From contig JAZQID010000129.1 in the NCBI GenBank assembly GCA_045540915.1, positions 1-56,481 on the forward strand: a DNA stretch of 56,481 nucleotides, written 5' to 3'. Shown here piece by piece: positions 14,067-23,223 of this stretch; the stretch's first letter is position 1; every line of letters begins with the position of its first letter. This DNA comes from RGIG2206 sp045540915 (GTDB lineage: Bacteria; Bacillota; Clostridia; Oscillospirales; Acutalibacteraceae). A model generated the notes under the pieces. It was not told where the DNA came from, did no database searches, and saw only the letters and a program-made list of their open reading frames with translations. The position numbers were made by a program, and so were the translations under genes.

Positions 14067-17000
14067 TTACTCTCCGAAGGTAAGCTGGTCGTAGTCGACC
14101 ACCTCATCCTTTTTATAGGCGCGGTCGGCACAGGCTGTCAAGTCCTCGCGAGGATCGAGCACAGGCCTGACGGTCAGGTTGAAGGTGAATTCCTTGGGTA
14201 TACGGTACTTCTGAGCAAGAGCGGGGCCGCAACTGTGCGAGCCGACTCCGCTGTGGCGGTAATCGGCGCAGAGGACGGTACGTCCGTAGGGCTCAAGCTC
14301 GAAGGAATGGCGCTTTCTCTCAAGCTCCTCCTGCGTAAAGGGAAGAGCCGAAAAGTCGAAGGTGTCGCCCTCGCCGCAAAGCATCAGGCCGATGCCCTCG
14401 TTATCCAAGACCGCCGCCCAATCGGTGTCAAAGCGGTTGCCGAAGTCCTGCGGCTTGATATACTCGGGGAACTGCCTGCTGACTTGGAACCTGAACCTGC
14501 CCTTGTGCTGAGAGCGATGCTTATCGATATAGCTTTCGTTGGGGCCGTAGCCGAAGTAGTCGACCCTGTCGGCCGTTTTATCAAGTATGATGCGCAGGCC
14601 GAAACGGGGCAGGTCGGGAGCGTTCTCCTCGACACTGACCTCGGTCATCAGGTCGATATCACCCGCGCGATTGACCGTCCAGACGGCGTGGGCGCGAATA
14701 TGAGGACGCTCGCCCTCGCTGACGAAGGATATCTCCTGATCGATGACGGCACTGCCCGAACGGACGGTAACGCCCGTCGAATATACCCGAACCTGAGAAG
14801 CGTGGTAGCGCGCGTTTCTCTGCTCACGGACGATAAAGCGCTGATTGTCAATGGGGGCGCGCCACAAATTAAAGGACATCGGCATCGCCAGCATCTTTCT
14901 CTCACCGTAGGTCAACTGACGGAAAGCGCCGAGGGTCTTGTCAAAGACGTGGCAAAAGCCCTGTCCGCGAAGCTGTATCCTGCGGTCGCTCTCGTCGATC
15001 TCGATGGGCATCTGCGGCATATCGACGAGCACCTTTTTGGTGGAAACAGGCAGTTTGAACTGCGCGAAGGCCATCTCGTCCCCCTCGGTCAAAAGCTCAC
15101 CGATTCCCAACTGCAAAAACCTGAATCGAACGTAGCAGCGGCCTTTGTTTTCGGGCAGAGTGTAGCCAAGCTTGACCCGTTCGCTCCTTTGCGGCGGGAT
15201 AGGCAAGGCTCCCAGCGAGCCGCTCTCCAATATTTCGCCGTTTGATGTCAGTTCCCAACGGCACTCAAATCTGCTCAGATGTGCAAAATCGTAAAGGTTG
15301 GTTATCTCAAATTCGCCCTCAACCAGGTCTATCGCCTCGACGCGAACAGGCTGAATGACCGCCTTGAGTTCCCTGAGTCCTTGCTTAACGGTGCGGTCGG
15401 GGCCGACAAGTCCGTCAACGCAGAAGTTGCCGTCGTGGAAGCGTTCGCCGCTGTCGCCGCCGTATAAGAAACGCGGTTTTGAGTCCTCGGTGGTGCCGTC
15501 GTAAACGGCGTGGTCGCACCATTCCCAGACGAACGCGCCCATAAATCTCGGCTGAGCGAAAATCACGTCCCAGTAATCCTTCAGGTCGCCGGGGCCGTTA
15601 CCCATAGCGTGAGAATATTCGCAGAGCATAAAGGGACGGGTCTTGTCCTCGTTTTCCTCGCAGGCCTGTCGGCAATATTCGGGCGAGGCATACATACGGG
15701 AAAATACATCGGCGGCCACAGGGAATTTTTCGGTGGCCTCCACCCACTTGCCAAAGATGCTCTCGTAGTGCAAAAAGCGGTCGGGATCGCGCCTTTTCGT
15801 CCATTCTAACGCAAGGCGGAAGTTCTCCCCATAGCCCGATTCATTTCCCATCGACCAACCGATGACGCAGGGGCGGTTCTTATCCCTTTCGACCAGCCGC
15901 TCAACGCGGTCAAGTATGGCATCGCGCCATTCCTCGCCCTCGGTGATGATGGAAAAATCGTGCTCAACCAAGCCGTGCGCCTCGATATCCGCCTCGTCAA
16001 TGACGTAGAGGCCATATCGGTCGCATAGCTGTAAGAAGCGCGGATCGTTGGGATAATGCGAGGTGCGCACAGCGTTAATGTTGTGCTGTTTCATCAGCGC
16101 GATGTCGCGCAGCATATGATCCTCGTCGACGACACAAGCGGTGTAGGGGTCGCTGTCGTGGCGGTTGACGCCTTTGAGCTTGATCGGTTTTGAGTTGAAA
16201 AGGAATATGCCGTCGCAGATCTCAACGCGGCGCATACCGACAAAATCGGCGATGTACTCCCCTGCGACCTCAATAAGCAGGCCGTAAAGCTCGGGCGATT
16301 CGGCATTCCACAGTATCGGGCGGTTGACCACCATCTCGGCGTGTCCTTCAGCGTCGGGGCGCACCCGACCGACCTCCTTACCGTCGGGGTCGAAGAGGGT
16401 AACTACACCGTCGGTGGCATTGAGCACCTCAAGGTCAACGCTGACGGTCGCCCTGCGCATATCGTCGGAAAGCAGGGTACGCACCCTGTAATCGCGCAGG
16501 TGGCCGCGCGGCCTGCCCAAAAGGTAGACGTCGCGGAAGATGCCCGACCATCTGAATTTATCCTGATCCTCAAGATAGGTGCCGGTCGACCACTTAAACA
16601 CCAAGACGGTCACGCGGTTGGCACCCTCGTGGAGATATTCGGTGATGTTGAACTCCGAGGTTGAATGAGGCACCTCGCTGTAGCCGACGAATGCGCCGTT
16701 TACATAGAGGTAAAAGGCCGAGTCGACCCCCTCGAATACCATATATTTATTAAAGTTGTCCCAATCGGACGGGCAAACGAAGTCTCGGCTGTAAACACCG
16801 ACGGGGTTTTCGTCGGGGATAAAGGGCGGGTCGCAGGGAATGGGGTAGCGCGTGTTAGTATACTGGATCTGGTCGTAGCGATACATCTGCCACACCGACG
16901 GGACGGGCAGAGCCGTTTTCATATCCAAGGGGATAGAGGGGTTTATGATATTGTCGGGCACCCTGTCGATGTTTTTGAAAAAATGGAAGCTCCACGAGCC

Positions 17001-17144
17001 CGACAGCAAGCCGAAGCGGTCGCTGTCCTCCCTCTTTTTATTAAAGATGTCCTCGGATGAGCCAAAGGGCACGTAGTATGACCTCGGCCGTTCGCATCTG
17101 ACGTGTTGAACGCTCAGATCCTCGTGGTAACCCATATTTTTCAT
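14067..17144 (-). CDS. lacZ: Beta-galactosidase, GH2 family
   Basis: A 1025-residue cytoplasmic enzyme of full LacZ length. Order: N-terminal sugar-binding jelly roll (about 50-215), immunoglobulin-like domain, TIM barrel (about 325-620), second Ig-like domain, and the C-terminal beta-galactosidase small-chain domain (about 740-1010). The acid/base Glu is in SMGNESGYGENF and the nucleophile Glu in FMLCEYSHAMGNG; DEADIEAHGL and VWEWCDHAV are further family blocks. It hydrolyses lactose or other beta-galactosides. AAAGGAGG lies upstream of the ATG. It is 13 bases after alr and three before vanZ, an unusual operon setting with no sugar transporter or lac-type regulator next to it. Confidence 0.95.
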   Translation of the reverse strand: MKNMGYHEDLSVQHVRCERPRSYYVPFGSSEDIFNKKREDSDRFGLLSGSWSFHFFKNIDRVPDNIINPSIPLDMKTALPVPSVWQMYRYDQIQYTNTRYPIPCDPPFIPDENPVGVYSRDFVCPSDWDNFNKYMVFEGVDSAFYLYVNGAFVGYSEVPHSTSEFNITEYLHEGANRVTVLVFKWSTGTYLEDQDKFRWSGIFRDVYLLGRPRGHLRDYRVRTLLSDDMRRATVSVDLEVLNATDGVVTLFDPDGKEVGRVRPDAEGHAEMVVNRPILWNAESPELYGLLIEVAGEYIADFVGMRRVEICDGIFLFNSKPIKLKGVNRHDSDPYTACVVDEDHMLRDIALMKQHNINAVRTSHYPNDPRFLQLCDRYGLYVIDEADIEAHGLVEHDFSIITEGEEWRDAILDRVERLVERDKNRPCVIGWSMGNESGYGENFRLALEWTKRRDPDRFLHYESIFGKWVEATEKFPVAADVFSRMYASPEYCRQACEENEDKTRPFMLCEYSHAMGNGPGDLKDYWDVIFAQPRFMGAFVWEWCDHAVYDGTTEDSKPRFLYGGDSGERFHDGNFCVDGLVGPDRTVKQGLRELKAVIQPVRVEAIDLVEGEFEITNLYDFAHLSRFECRWELTSNGEILESGSLGALPIPPQRSERVKLGYTLPENKGRCYVRFRFLQLGIGELLTEGDEMAFAQFKLPVSTKKVLVDMPQMPIEIDESDRRIQLRGQGFCHVFDKTLGAFRQLTYGERKMLAMPMSFNLWRAPIDNQRFIVREQRNARYHASQVRVYSTGVTVRSGSAVIDQEISFVSEGERPHIRAHAVWTVNRAGDIDLMTEVSVEENAPDLPRFGLRIILDKTADRVDYFGYGPNESYIDKHRSQHKGRFRFQVSRQFPEYIKPQDFGNRFDTDWAAVLDNEGIGLMLCGEGDTFDFSALPFTQEELERKRHSFELEPYGRTVLCADYRHSGVGSHSCGPALAQKYRIPKEFTFNLTVRPVLDPREDLTACADRAYKKDEVVDYDQLTFGE

Positions 17145-17157
17145 ACAAACCCTCCTT

Positions 17158-18324
17158 TTATTCGCCGAGCAGACCTGATACGTGGACCTCTGCTCCGTTT
17201 TGAATATATACTCGGGGGACTCGCCTGCCTATCAGGCAGACGGTTTCATAATTTATGGTATCGGCAAGATCGGAAAGCTCCTCAACCGGCAGGTTGGCCT
17301 GACCGTCGGTGCCGAAAAGGGTGACGGTGTCGCCCGTTTTGACCTCTATTCCGCTGACGTCGATCATCATCTGATCCATACAGATTCGGCCTACTATCTT
17401 GGCACGCTTGCCCTGAACCAGCACCTCACCCTTAGAAAAGGCGCGGACGTATCCGTCGGCATAACCTACCGGTACCGTCGCAACGGTGATATCTCTGTCC
17501 GCTGTATAGGTCCTGCCGTAGCTGATGCTCTCCCCTGCGGCAACCCGTTTGACCATACTGACGCGGGCCTTCATACTCATCGCAGGCAAAAAGCCGTCGA
17601 TCTCCACCTGTTCGGATGGAGTAAGTCCGTAGAGGACGATGCCCTCACGCACCATATCGAGCTTATACTCGGGGTGGGTCAAGGTGGCGGCAGAGTTACA
17701 ACAATGTCTTATCGAGAAATGCACTCCCGTCCTTTCGATAGCCTCAATGGCATCAATAAAACGGGTGTACTGGGTCTTTACGAACTCTCCGTCGGCATCG
17801 CCGTCACCGTCCGCAGATGCAAAGTGGGTGAAAACACCGCTGACCTTCAGCCCTGCCATGCGGCAGACCTCGGCCGCGAAGGCGACCTCTTGCGCGTCGG
17901 TTGCGTCAAAGCCGATGCGCCGCATTCCCGTATCAAGTTTAAGGTGGACCGACACCGTCACACCTGCCGCCTTTGCAGCGGCTGACAGCTGCTCGGCACA
18001 CTCCTTGGAATATACCGCCTGTGTGATGTTGTACTCGGCAAGGGTGCCCACGCACTCGGGCGGCGTACTGCCCAGTATGAGTATGGGCAGTTCTATACCC
18101 GCCTCGCGAAGCTGCTCGGCCTCCTCAATATTGGACACGGCAAGCCAGTCGCACCCCGCCTTTTCAAGCACGCGCGCCACCTGTACCGCTCCGTGCCCGT
18201 ATCCGTTGGCCTTGACAACGCAAAGTACCTTGCAGTCGTCGCCTACCCTTTCGCGCACGCGATAGTAATTATTGCGGATTCGGTCAAGGTCGACCTCGAC
18301 CCAAGTTCTACGCAAAAAGTCCAT
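17158..18324 (-). CDS. alr: Alanine racemase
   Basis: A 388-residue PLP enzyme starting at MDFLRRTWVEVDLD, with AAAGGA upstream. The open frame runs further 5' into the SDR gene but that part has no family similarity. The PLP lysine is Lys38 (VVKANGYGHG). The second catalytic residue is the Tyr in SISYGRTYTA, and GRICMDQMMIDV is present. It converts L-Ala to D-Ala for peptidoglycan. It is 13 bases downstream of the SDR gene and 13 upstream of lacZ, all on one transcript. Confidence 0.96.
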   Translation of the reverse strand: MDFLRRTWVEVDLDRIRNNYYRVRERVGDDCKVLCVVKANGYGHGAVQVARVLEKAGCDWLAVSNIEEAEQLREAGIELPILILGSTPPECVGTLAEYNITQAVYSKECAEQLSAAAKAAGVTVSVHLKLDTGMRRIGFDATDAQEVAFAAEVCRMAGLKVSGVFTHFASADGDGDADGEFVKTQYTRFIDAIEAIERTGVHFSIRHCCNSAATLTHPEYKLDMVREGIVLYGLTPSEQVEIDGFLPAMSMKARVSMVKRVAAGESISYGRTYTADRDITVATVPVGYADGYVRAFSKGEVLVQGKRAKIVGRICMDQMMIDVSGIEVKTGDTVTLFGTDGQANLPVEELSDLADTINYETVCLIGRRVPRVYIQNGAEVHVSGLLGE

Positions 18325-18337
18325 TCTTCCAATCCTT

Positions 18338-19054
18338 TCAGACAATGATGCCTCCGTCGACCGACAGCACCTGTCCTGTGATAAAAGCGGAGCCGTCATC
18401 CGCCAAAAACTCAATAGCCTTTGCCACCTCGTCGGCCTTGCCGATACGGCACAAGGGGGTCTCCTCGGCAAGAGCCGCCATATCGTCGGCGCTCAGATGG
18501 GCGTTCATATCGGTCTCGATGACACCGGGGGCAACGCAGTTGACCCGTATGTCCGAAGGGCCGACCTCTTTGGCGAGCGCCTTGGTCATTCCGATAAGAG
18601 CCGCCTTGGTGGCCGAATAATGCACCTCGCAGGAGCCGCCGCTGACACCCCACATCGACGAGACGAAAATTATATTGCCGCTTTTTCTTTTAATCATATC
18701 GGGTAGCACCGCACGGGTGGCGTAGAAGGCGCCGTTGACGTTGACGTCAAAGATGTTCTTCCACTCCTCGTCGGTTATATCGGTAAACAACCTTTGGGAT
18801 GCGACGCCGACGTTATTGACCAGCAGGTCGATGTGTCCGAAACGCTTTTGCAGGTCGCTGACCATATCGGCCACCGCCTTTGAGTCAGATACGTCAACCT
18901 TATACGCAACGGCACCGGTCGCCGAACTGACCTCATTGGCCGCCGACTCATTTTCGCGGTAGCAAAAAGCCACCTGCCAGCCATTTTTGGCAAGCAGTTC
19001 AACTGTGGCGCGGCCTATTCCGCGCGAGCCGCCCGTAACCAAAGCCGTCTTCAT
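18338..19054 (-). CDS. SDR-family oxidoreductase, FabG-like
   Basis: A 238-residue classical short-chain dehydrogenase/reductase. The dinucleotide-binding motif is TGGSRGIG (7-14), the NNVG motif follows, and the Ser-Tyr-Lys triad is visible as IIFVSSMWG and HYSATKAAL. The C-terminus VDGGI is typical of 3-oxoacyl-ACP reductases. It may reduce 3-oxoacyl-ACP or another keto substrate, but no other fatty-acid genes are nearby, so specificity is open. It is the first gene of the alr-lacZ-vanZ operon. Confidence 0.88.
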   Translation of the reverse strand: MKTALVTGGSRGIGRATVELLAKNGWQVAFCYRENESAANEVSSATGAVAYKVDVSDSKAVADMVSDLQKRFGHIDLLVNNVGVASQRLFTDITDEEWKNIFDVNVNGAFYATRAVLPDMIKRKSGNIIFVSSMWGVSGGSCEVHYSATKAALIGMTKALAKEVGPSDIRVNCVAPGVIETDMNAHLSADDMAALAEETPLCRIGKADEVAKAIEFLADDGSAFITGQVLSVDGGIIV

Positions 19055-19092
19055 GCATCATCACCCCGTTTTTCGCATAAATATCCTCTTAA

Positions 19093-19121
19093 ATTATACA
19101 ACCGCGCCCGATAAATTGCAA
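19093..19121 (-). promoter_or_regulatory. Promoter of the SDR-alr-lacZ-vanZ operon
   Basis: On the minus strand TTGCAA (19121-19116), 17 bp, TATAAT (19098-19093). Confidence 0.7.
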
Positions 19122-19232
19122 TACTGTCTTTTGTGTGCGCAGGCAACCCCGACAGGTCGAAAAAATGAGAAAAAACAACTTTTTGTAGTTTGAAATCATT
19201 TCACACCAAAATTTATTTTTCAACACTCTGTA

Positions 19233-19251
19233 TGTTAACATAACGTTAACA
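19233..19251. promoter_or_regulatory. Palindromic operator-like site
   Basis: TGTTAAC, five bases, GTTAACA: a perfect 7-bp inverted repeat whose GTTAAC cores are 11 bp apart, one helical turn. It lies between divergent genes. Confidence 0.5.
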
Positions 19252-19429
19252 AATAACTCATTTTCGCCCATATTCGACCTAAAAATCCCTTGATTATAAA
19301 GGGTTTTTCACATTTTCAACTGAGTTTTCAACAATTATTATGTCAACACTTCGCTATACAAACTGTATTATTTTCAATTTTTCCGTTTGATTTACATAAA
19401 ACATAATATGTGAATATTTGGTGGATTAT

Positions 19430-19459
19430 TTGACAATAATAGCGTTTGTCAGGTTAAAT
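19430..19459 (+). promoter_or_regulatory. Promoter of the small membrane protein gene
   Basis: TTGACA (19430-19435), 18 bp, TTAAAT (19454-19459), followed by GGAGG before the ATG at 19482. Confidence 0.55.
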
Positions 19460-19481
19460 TTGTGCAAACGGAGGCTTGGGT

Positions 19482-19763
19482 ATGATAAGAGGAGTAAATC
19501 GGCAGATAATTGAGGTCAACGACACCCAAAACGAGTACTTTGAGAGGGCCATTTTCTTCGTGCGACCCGAGTGCTCCGATGAAAGCCAGCGCAAGCTGCA
19601 TTCGCAGGCGGTGCAATACACCGAAAGCCAGACTTATATTCCGCAAAAGGCGACGGCCAAAAAGAAAAAGTATCTCGTCAGCCGAAGAGCATTATGGCTT
19701 ATGCTTGTCATTACGACCACCGCGACCATCGTGTTAAGCGTTATGCAGTTTATGGGAAGATAG
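19482..19763 (+). CDS. Small single-TM protein, unknown function
   Basis: A 93-residue protein starting at MIRGVNRQIIEVND with GGAGG seven bases upstream; an upstream TTG (19476) is a worse fit. The N-terminal 45 residues are mixed charged (EYFERAIFFVRPECSDE), a Lys-rich patch (TAKKKKYLVSRR) follows, and a C-terminal membrane segment covers about 72-90. It is therefore probably tail-anchored with a cytoplasmic head. I do not recognise a family, although the head (EVNDTQNEYFERAIFFV) looks conserved rather than random. It stands alone between a large regulatory region and a bidirectional terminator. Confidence 0.75.
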   Translation: MIRGVNRQIIEVNDTQNEYFERAIFFVRPECSDESQRKLHSQAVQYTESQTYIPQKATAKKKKYLVSRRALWLMLVITTTATIVLSVMQFMGR

Positions 19764-19764
19764 G

Positions 19765-19798
19765 AAAAACGGCAGTCCGCTTTTGGACTGCCGTTTTT
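19765..19798. terminator. Bidirectional terminator
   Basis: A perfect 14-bp stem AAAAACGGCAGTCC (19765-19778) / 19785-19798 with loop GCTTTT, between converging genes. Confidence 0.92.
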
Positions 19799-19808
19799 GT
19801 GAATTACA

Positions 19809-22800
19809 TTAGTTTGCAACCGTATAGGTCAATTTTGCGTTTTTGATCTCAATACCCTGATTATCTGCTGAGGCTTGCATATAAATACAGGCGTTTTTAA
19901 TGCTTGCGGGGTCGACGTTGTTGGTAAGGGTAATGGTGACTTTCTTCCAATCGGTCGACAGGGTCTGGGTGAACCACGCATCACTGCCGTTTGTACGGAA
20001 GGCGATGGCCAATTTTGAACTATCCACATCAGCCTTTGCTTCAAAGGTCATAGTATACGCACCCATACCGTACTGCTGAATTTGCGGAGTAAGGTTGTAA
20101 GAAATACCTGCGTAGTTCGAGCAGTCTTCCATACGGAAGGAATTACCGCCGTATTCCTCGAGCCATACCATATGCATATTGTAGCAGACGTGTTCGGCCC
20201 AGTGGCTGTGCGCGCTGTTACCAAACCAGCTGAACAGGTCGCCGGACATTCCTGAAGGCACGCCGATCTTGATGCGGCCTGAGCTTGAGTCGTAGGAGGC
20301 TGACTTGGCGACACCGCTCGAGGTCAGGTTAGCAAGAGAGATATACTTGACTTTGTTGATGGTAGTGGTCGCAGAGGGAACATCCTTTCCGACCGCTGCG
20401 CAAACGTCGGCGGCAGGCACGTACCAAGTGCCGTTCCTATTAATGGCACGATCCTTTGCAAAGAGCTGACGCTCACCGATAAATATCTTGCCCTCGGGCT
20501 TGACCGAGCCGGTCTTTTTGGCGGCGGAGGCAGGGCCGAACTGCGAACCGGTGCCCGAAACGTTGACATAGTTGGCAGCAGTAGAAAACCAACCGTTGTT
20601 TTTTGTGGTCAGGGTCTTGGGAATGTTGTTGGCGGAAGTGATAGCATTGCCGCCGATACTGAGGCCGTTGAAATTAAAGGTGTAGTTGTTGGTCTCAAGG
20701 TAACCCGACACATTCTCAACGCGGATGGTGGAGCCATCGCCCTGCCCAAGAGTATTTGAGCCTGTTGCAACGGGCACAGCGAGGTTGTTGAAGGTTATGG
20801 ACTTCGCTGCGGTTCCCATGTTGTAGCCATAGAAGATGAAGGGGAAATGGTCGCAGTCGACGGCGCTGACGTTGTTGAGGGTCAGGCTGAAGGAGCGCTG
20901 CTCGCTGTTCCAGTTGTAGCAGTTGCGCATTATGCCTTCATCGGCGCGGAAGATATATATGTCGGATATATCATATTTTCCTGCGTTGTTCTGCGGGAAA
21001 ATACCGCAGCAGATAGTGCCGATGGTGATGTCTTTGAAGGTAGAGGTCTCGGAACTTGTGCTGAGAACCAGCGCGTTGTCGGCAACATAAAGGAAACAGT
21101 GGTTAAAGGATGCGTTAGAGCAGTTTGAATGAGTAGTGATACCGTCGGTACACATCTCACTTGAGAGCGCCTTAAAGTTTGTGACCTTTAATCCCGTGGA
21201 CTGTACCCACAGATTATAGTCACGCGCGTCGACCATCTTGATGCCGTCGATGGTGCAGTTGGAGCCTGTGACGTGCAGGAGATAACGCTTGTCGGTGCTG
21301 CCGTCATAGCCAGCATCGGACGCGTCGGTCTTATAGATGTCGCTGTAGGGATCGAGGATCATACCGCGGCCCTTGACGGTAACGTTGTTACCCTTTATCT
21401 TGACGCGAGCGTTAAGAACCGAGCCGGGAGCAAGGTAAAGGATAGTGTTGTCCTTGGTAACGTTCAGGACGGTCGAGTTTTCAGGCTCATACCAACCCTC
21501 AACGTAGATGACGTTTTTATCATCCTTACTCGGCACGTCGGTTTCGGGTTCATCGGCAAAAACGGCGAGGATAGAATCATCGCTTGCATCAAGCTTCAAG
21601 AGGAAATAATCGGGTTTATCAAGATATACCGAGATAACGTTGCCGTTACGGGTGCTGGTGAAGTTCTTGGCCGAGGGCATAACGGTGTAGGAGTCAAAAT
21701 CAGAATAGACGGTGATGTCCACGCGCACGGGCATATCCTCGTCCTTTGCGAAGGCAAACTCGCAGAAGCGACGGTACATATCGCCGTTGACAGTGCGTCC
21801 TGAGGTTGCGACAGCGTCGGTGTGGTTGTAGCAGACGAGGTCCTTGGAAACATCGCCGTTAGGAGTCTCCTGAACCACCTTAACATCATACATATAGTCG
21901 CGTTCGATGCGCTCGTCATATTCGGGGTAGACTATAATAGTGCTGAGGTCGTTGACATTCTCAAAATACTCGGTAACAGAGCTTCCGTATGCCAAAAGGG
22001 CCTCGATAAGCTCATAAAGCTCCTCGGTGATGGTGGAAGTGAAGGCAGTACCGCCGTTGGTCTGGTCGTAGCAGAATTTGGCGAAGCTCTCGACGCTGTA
22101 ATCGAGGGTCGCACTGACCTTGTTGCCATCTGCATCAACAAAGTAGGCGGTGACCGTCTCGCCCATCTTAGTGGGGTTCAGGCCTCTGAAGCGGTAAACG
22201 TAGCAACGCTCCGACTTGTTGTAGTAGTCGGCCTTAAGAGGTTCAAACTTCTCCTGACCCTCGACCTCGACAACAAGCTTGTAGTTGGAAACGCCGCTTG
22301 CCTTGTTGGTAAGCTTGAACTTATAGAGGATAGCAGGGTTCTCACGCAGGTTGAGACCCACCGAGGTCCACTCAACGTGGGCGTTGGCGAAGTCGGTCAG
22401 GTTCTTGACGCTTGAAATGTCGGCCATATCAACCGCGTCGCTCTTGCAACTCTTGAACTCATCCCAAACTATTTTGTCATCTGTGTTAGTGCTGGGATCG
22501 TCGCAGAAGAGTGAAGCGGAGCCGTTTCCGGTATACTTGCTCGACATTTCACCGTAGTAAAGAATATCGGCGAGCAGGGTCTTGAGCTTGTTATCGGTCG
22601 TGCTAGCGTATGTGTTGGTGACATACTGCTTGACCGAATAGGTGATGGTATCTCCGATTTGGGTATCGTTGCCGCCCTTAACTCCGTACAGAGTAGCAGT
22701 GACGTTGTCGGCCATGCGGTCGGGAGAAACGGCATCAAAGCGGTACAGTATGTAGTTCTTGTCGTTGAATGTATACTCGACCCCCTCGATCTCCTTTGTC

Positions 22801-23021
22801 AAAAGGGTATCGTCGCGGTCAAGGTACTTAACAGACAGATAACTGCTGTCATACTCTTCGACTGCCTCAGGATATGCGAGGAACTGAATCGCAATACCCT
22901 CGTTCAAATTGAGGTTGGCGCCCGCAAAAACGCTGTCAGCAGAGTCTGCGGCGCTTGCCGACACCACCACAACCGATACAGTCAGGCAGATCGCAAGCAT
23001 TAACGATAAAATTCTTTTCAT
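19809..23021 (-). CDS. Large secreted right-handed beta-helix protein, probable polysaccharide-active enzyme
   Basis: A 1070-residue protein starting at MKRILSLML (GAAAGGGGA upstream; the longer frame to 23075 is not needed). The signal peptide covers about 1-25. Two tandem copies of a roughly 150-residue beta domain follow (residues about 28-180 and 205-360; shared features are LNLxE, YRF, the MADNVTA/MGETVTA motif and a YSV strand). Then comes a linker and a parallel beta-helix (about 490-800; DNTILYLAPGSVLNAR, NVTVKGRGMILD, CTIDGIKMVDARDYNLWV, CTDGITTHSNCSN, VADNALVLS) like GH28/GH49 pectinases and dextranases. A copper-amine-oxidase-like stalk domain (about 830-900) and a C-terminal carbohydrate-binding-like beta sandwich complete it. 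It has no sortase motif, so it is released or held non-covalently. The substrate is unknown. It is monocistronic. Confidence 0.8.
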   Translation of the reverse strand: MKRILSLMLAICLTVSVVVVSASAADSADSVFAGANLNLNEGIAIQFLAYPEAVEEYDSSYLSVKYLDRDDTLLTKEIEGVEYTFNDKNYILYRFDAVSPDRMADNVTATLYGVKGGNDTQIGDTITYSVKQYVTNTYASTTDNKLKTLLADILYYGEMSSKYTGNGSASLFCDDPSTNTDDKIVWDEFKSCKSDAVDMADISSVKNLTDFANAHVEWTSVGLNLRENPAILYKFKLTNKASGVSNYKLVVEVEGQEKFEPLKADYYNKSERCYVYRFRGLNPTKMGETVTAYFVDADGNKVSATLDYSVESFAKFCYDQTNGGTAFTSTITEELYELIEALLAYGSSVTEYFENVNDLSTIIVYPEYDERIERDYMYDVKVVQETPNGDVSKDLVCYNHTDAVATSGRTVNGDMYRRFCEFAFAKDEDMPVRVDITVYSDFDSYTVMPSAKNFTSTRNGNVISVYLDKPDYFLLKLDASDDSILAVFADEPETDVPSKDDKNVIYVEGWYEPENSTVLNVTKDNTILYLAPGSVLNARVKIKGNNVTVKGRGMILDPYSDIYKTDASDAGYDGSTDKRYLLHVTGSNCTIDGIKMVDARDYNLWVQSTGLKVTNFKALSSEMCTDGITTHSNCSNASFNHCFLYVADNALVLSTSSETSTFKDITIGTICCGIFPQNNAGKYDISDIYIFRADEGIMRNCYNWNSEQRSFSLTLNNVSAVDCDHFPFIFYGYNMGTAAKSITFNNLAVPVATGSNTLGQGDGSTIRVENVSGYLETNNYTFNFNGLSIGGNAITSANNIPKTLTTKNNGWFSTAANYVNVSGTGSQFGPASAAKKTGSVKPEGKIFIGERQLFAKDRAINRNGTWYVPAADVCAAVGKDVPSATTTINKVKYISLANLTSSGVAKSASYDSSSGRIKIGVPSGMSGDLFSWFGNSAHSHWAEHVCYNMHMVWLEEYGGNSFRMEDCSNYAGISYNLTPQIQQYGMGAYTMTFEAKADVDSSKLAIAFRTNGSDAWFTQTLSTDWKKVTITLTNNVDPASIKNACIYMQASADNQGIEIKNAKLTYTVAN

Positions 23022-23080
23022 TATTTCCCCTTTCTCCGTCAACTGCGACGGCGAGAGATTTGTTTTCGAACTCACCTTTG

Positions 23081-23109
23081 ATTATATCTTATTTTTCATG
23101 CAAAATCAA
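23081..23109 (-). promoter_or_regulatory. Promoter of the beta-helix protein gene
   Basis: On the minus strand TTGATT (23109-23104), 17 bp, TATAAT (23086-23081). Confidence 0.7.
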
Positions 23110-23172
23110 TCACATTCCGCCGACCGATATGCCAAATTTCAGACTGAAAACCTGTGTAAAACTTACATCCAA

Positions 23173-23210
23173 AAACAGCGTATCTCTTCCAATGAAGAAA
23201 TACGCTGTTT
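23173..23210 (-). terminator. Terminator after the SPFH gene
   Basis: An 11-bp stem AAACAGCGTAT (23173-23183) / 23200-23210, with an inner TCTT/AAGA pairing, just past the prohibitin stop codon. Confidence 0.75.
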
Positions 23211-23223
23211 ATTGTACTAATGA

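Larger units (their letters stand above)
19055..19481. other. 427-bp A+T-rich intergenic region with operator-like repeats
   Basis: No gene is seen here. It holds the fabG-like promoter (19093-19121), the promoter of the plus-strand small membrane protein, the 19-bp palindrome TGTTAAC-N5-GTTAACA (19233-19251), and three copies of TTTTCAAC (near 19217, 19313 and 19324), loosely like DnaA boxes. It is far more A+T-rich than its neighbours. Confidence 0.6.

Noticed and set aside
14067..17144. lacZ as cloning-vector contamination
   Set aside because: The sequence differs throughout from E. coli lacZ, is full length, and is embedded in native operon context with clostridial-style ribosome-binding sites.
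19201..19340. Possible replication origin from TTTTCAAC boxes
   Set aside because: No perfect TTATCCACA DnaA boxes, no dnaA/dnaN/gyrB neighbours, and the composition can be explained by ordinary promoters.
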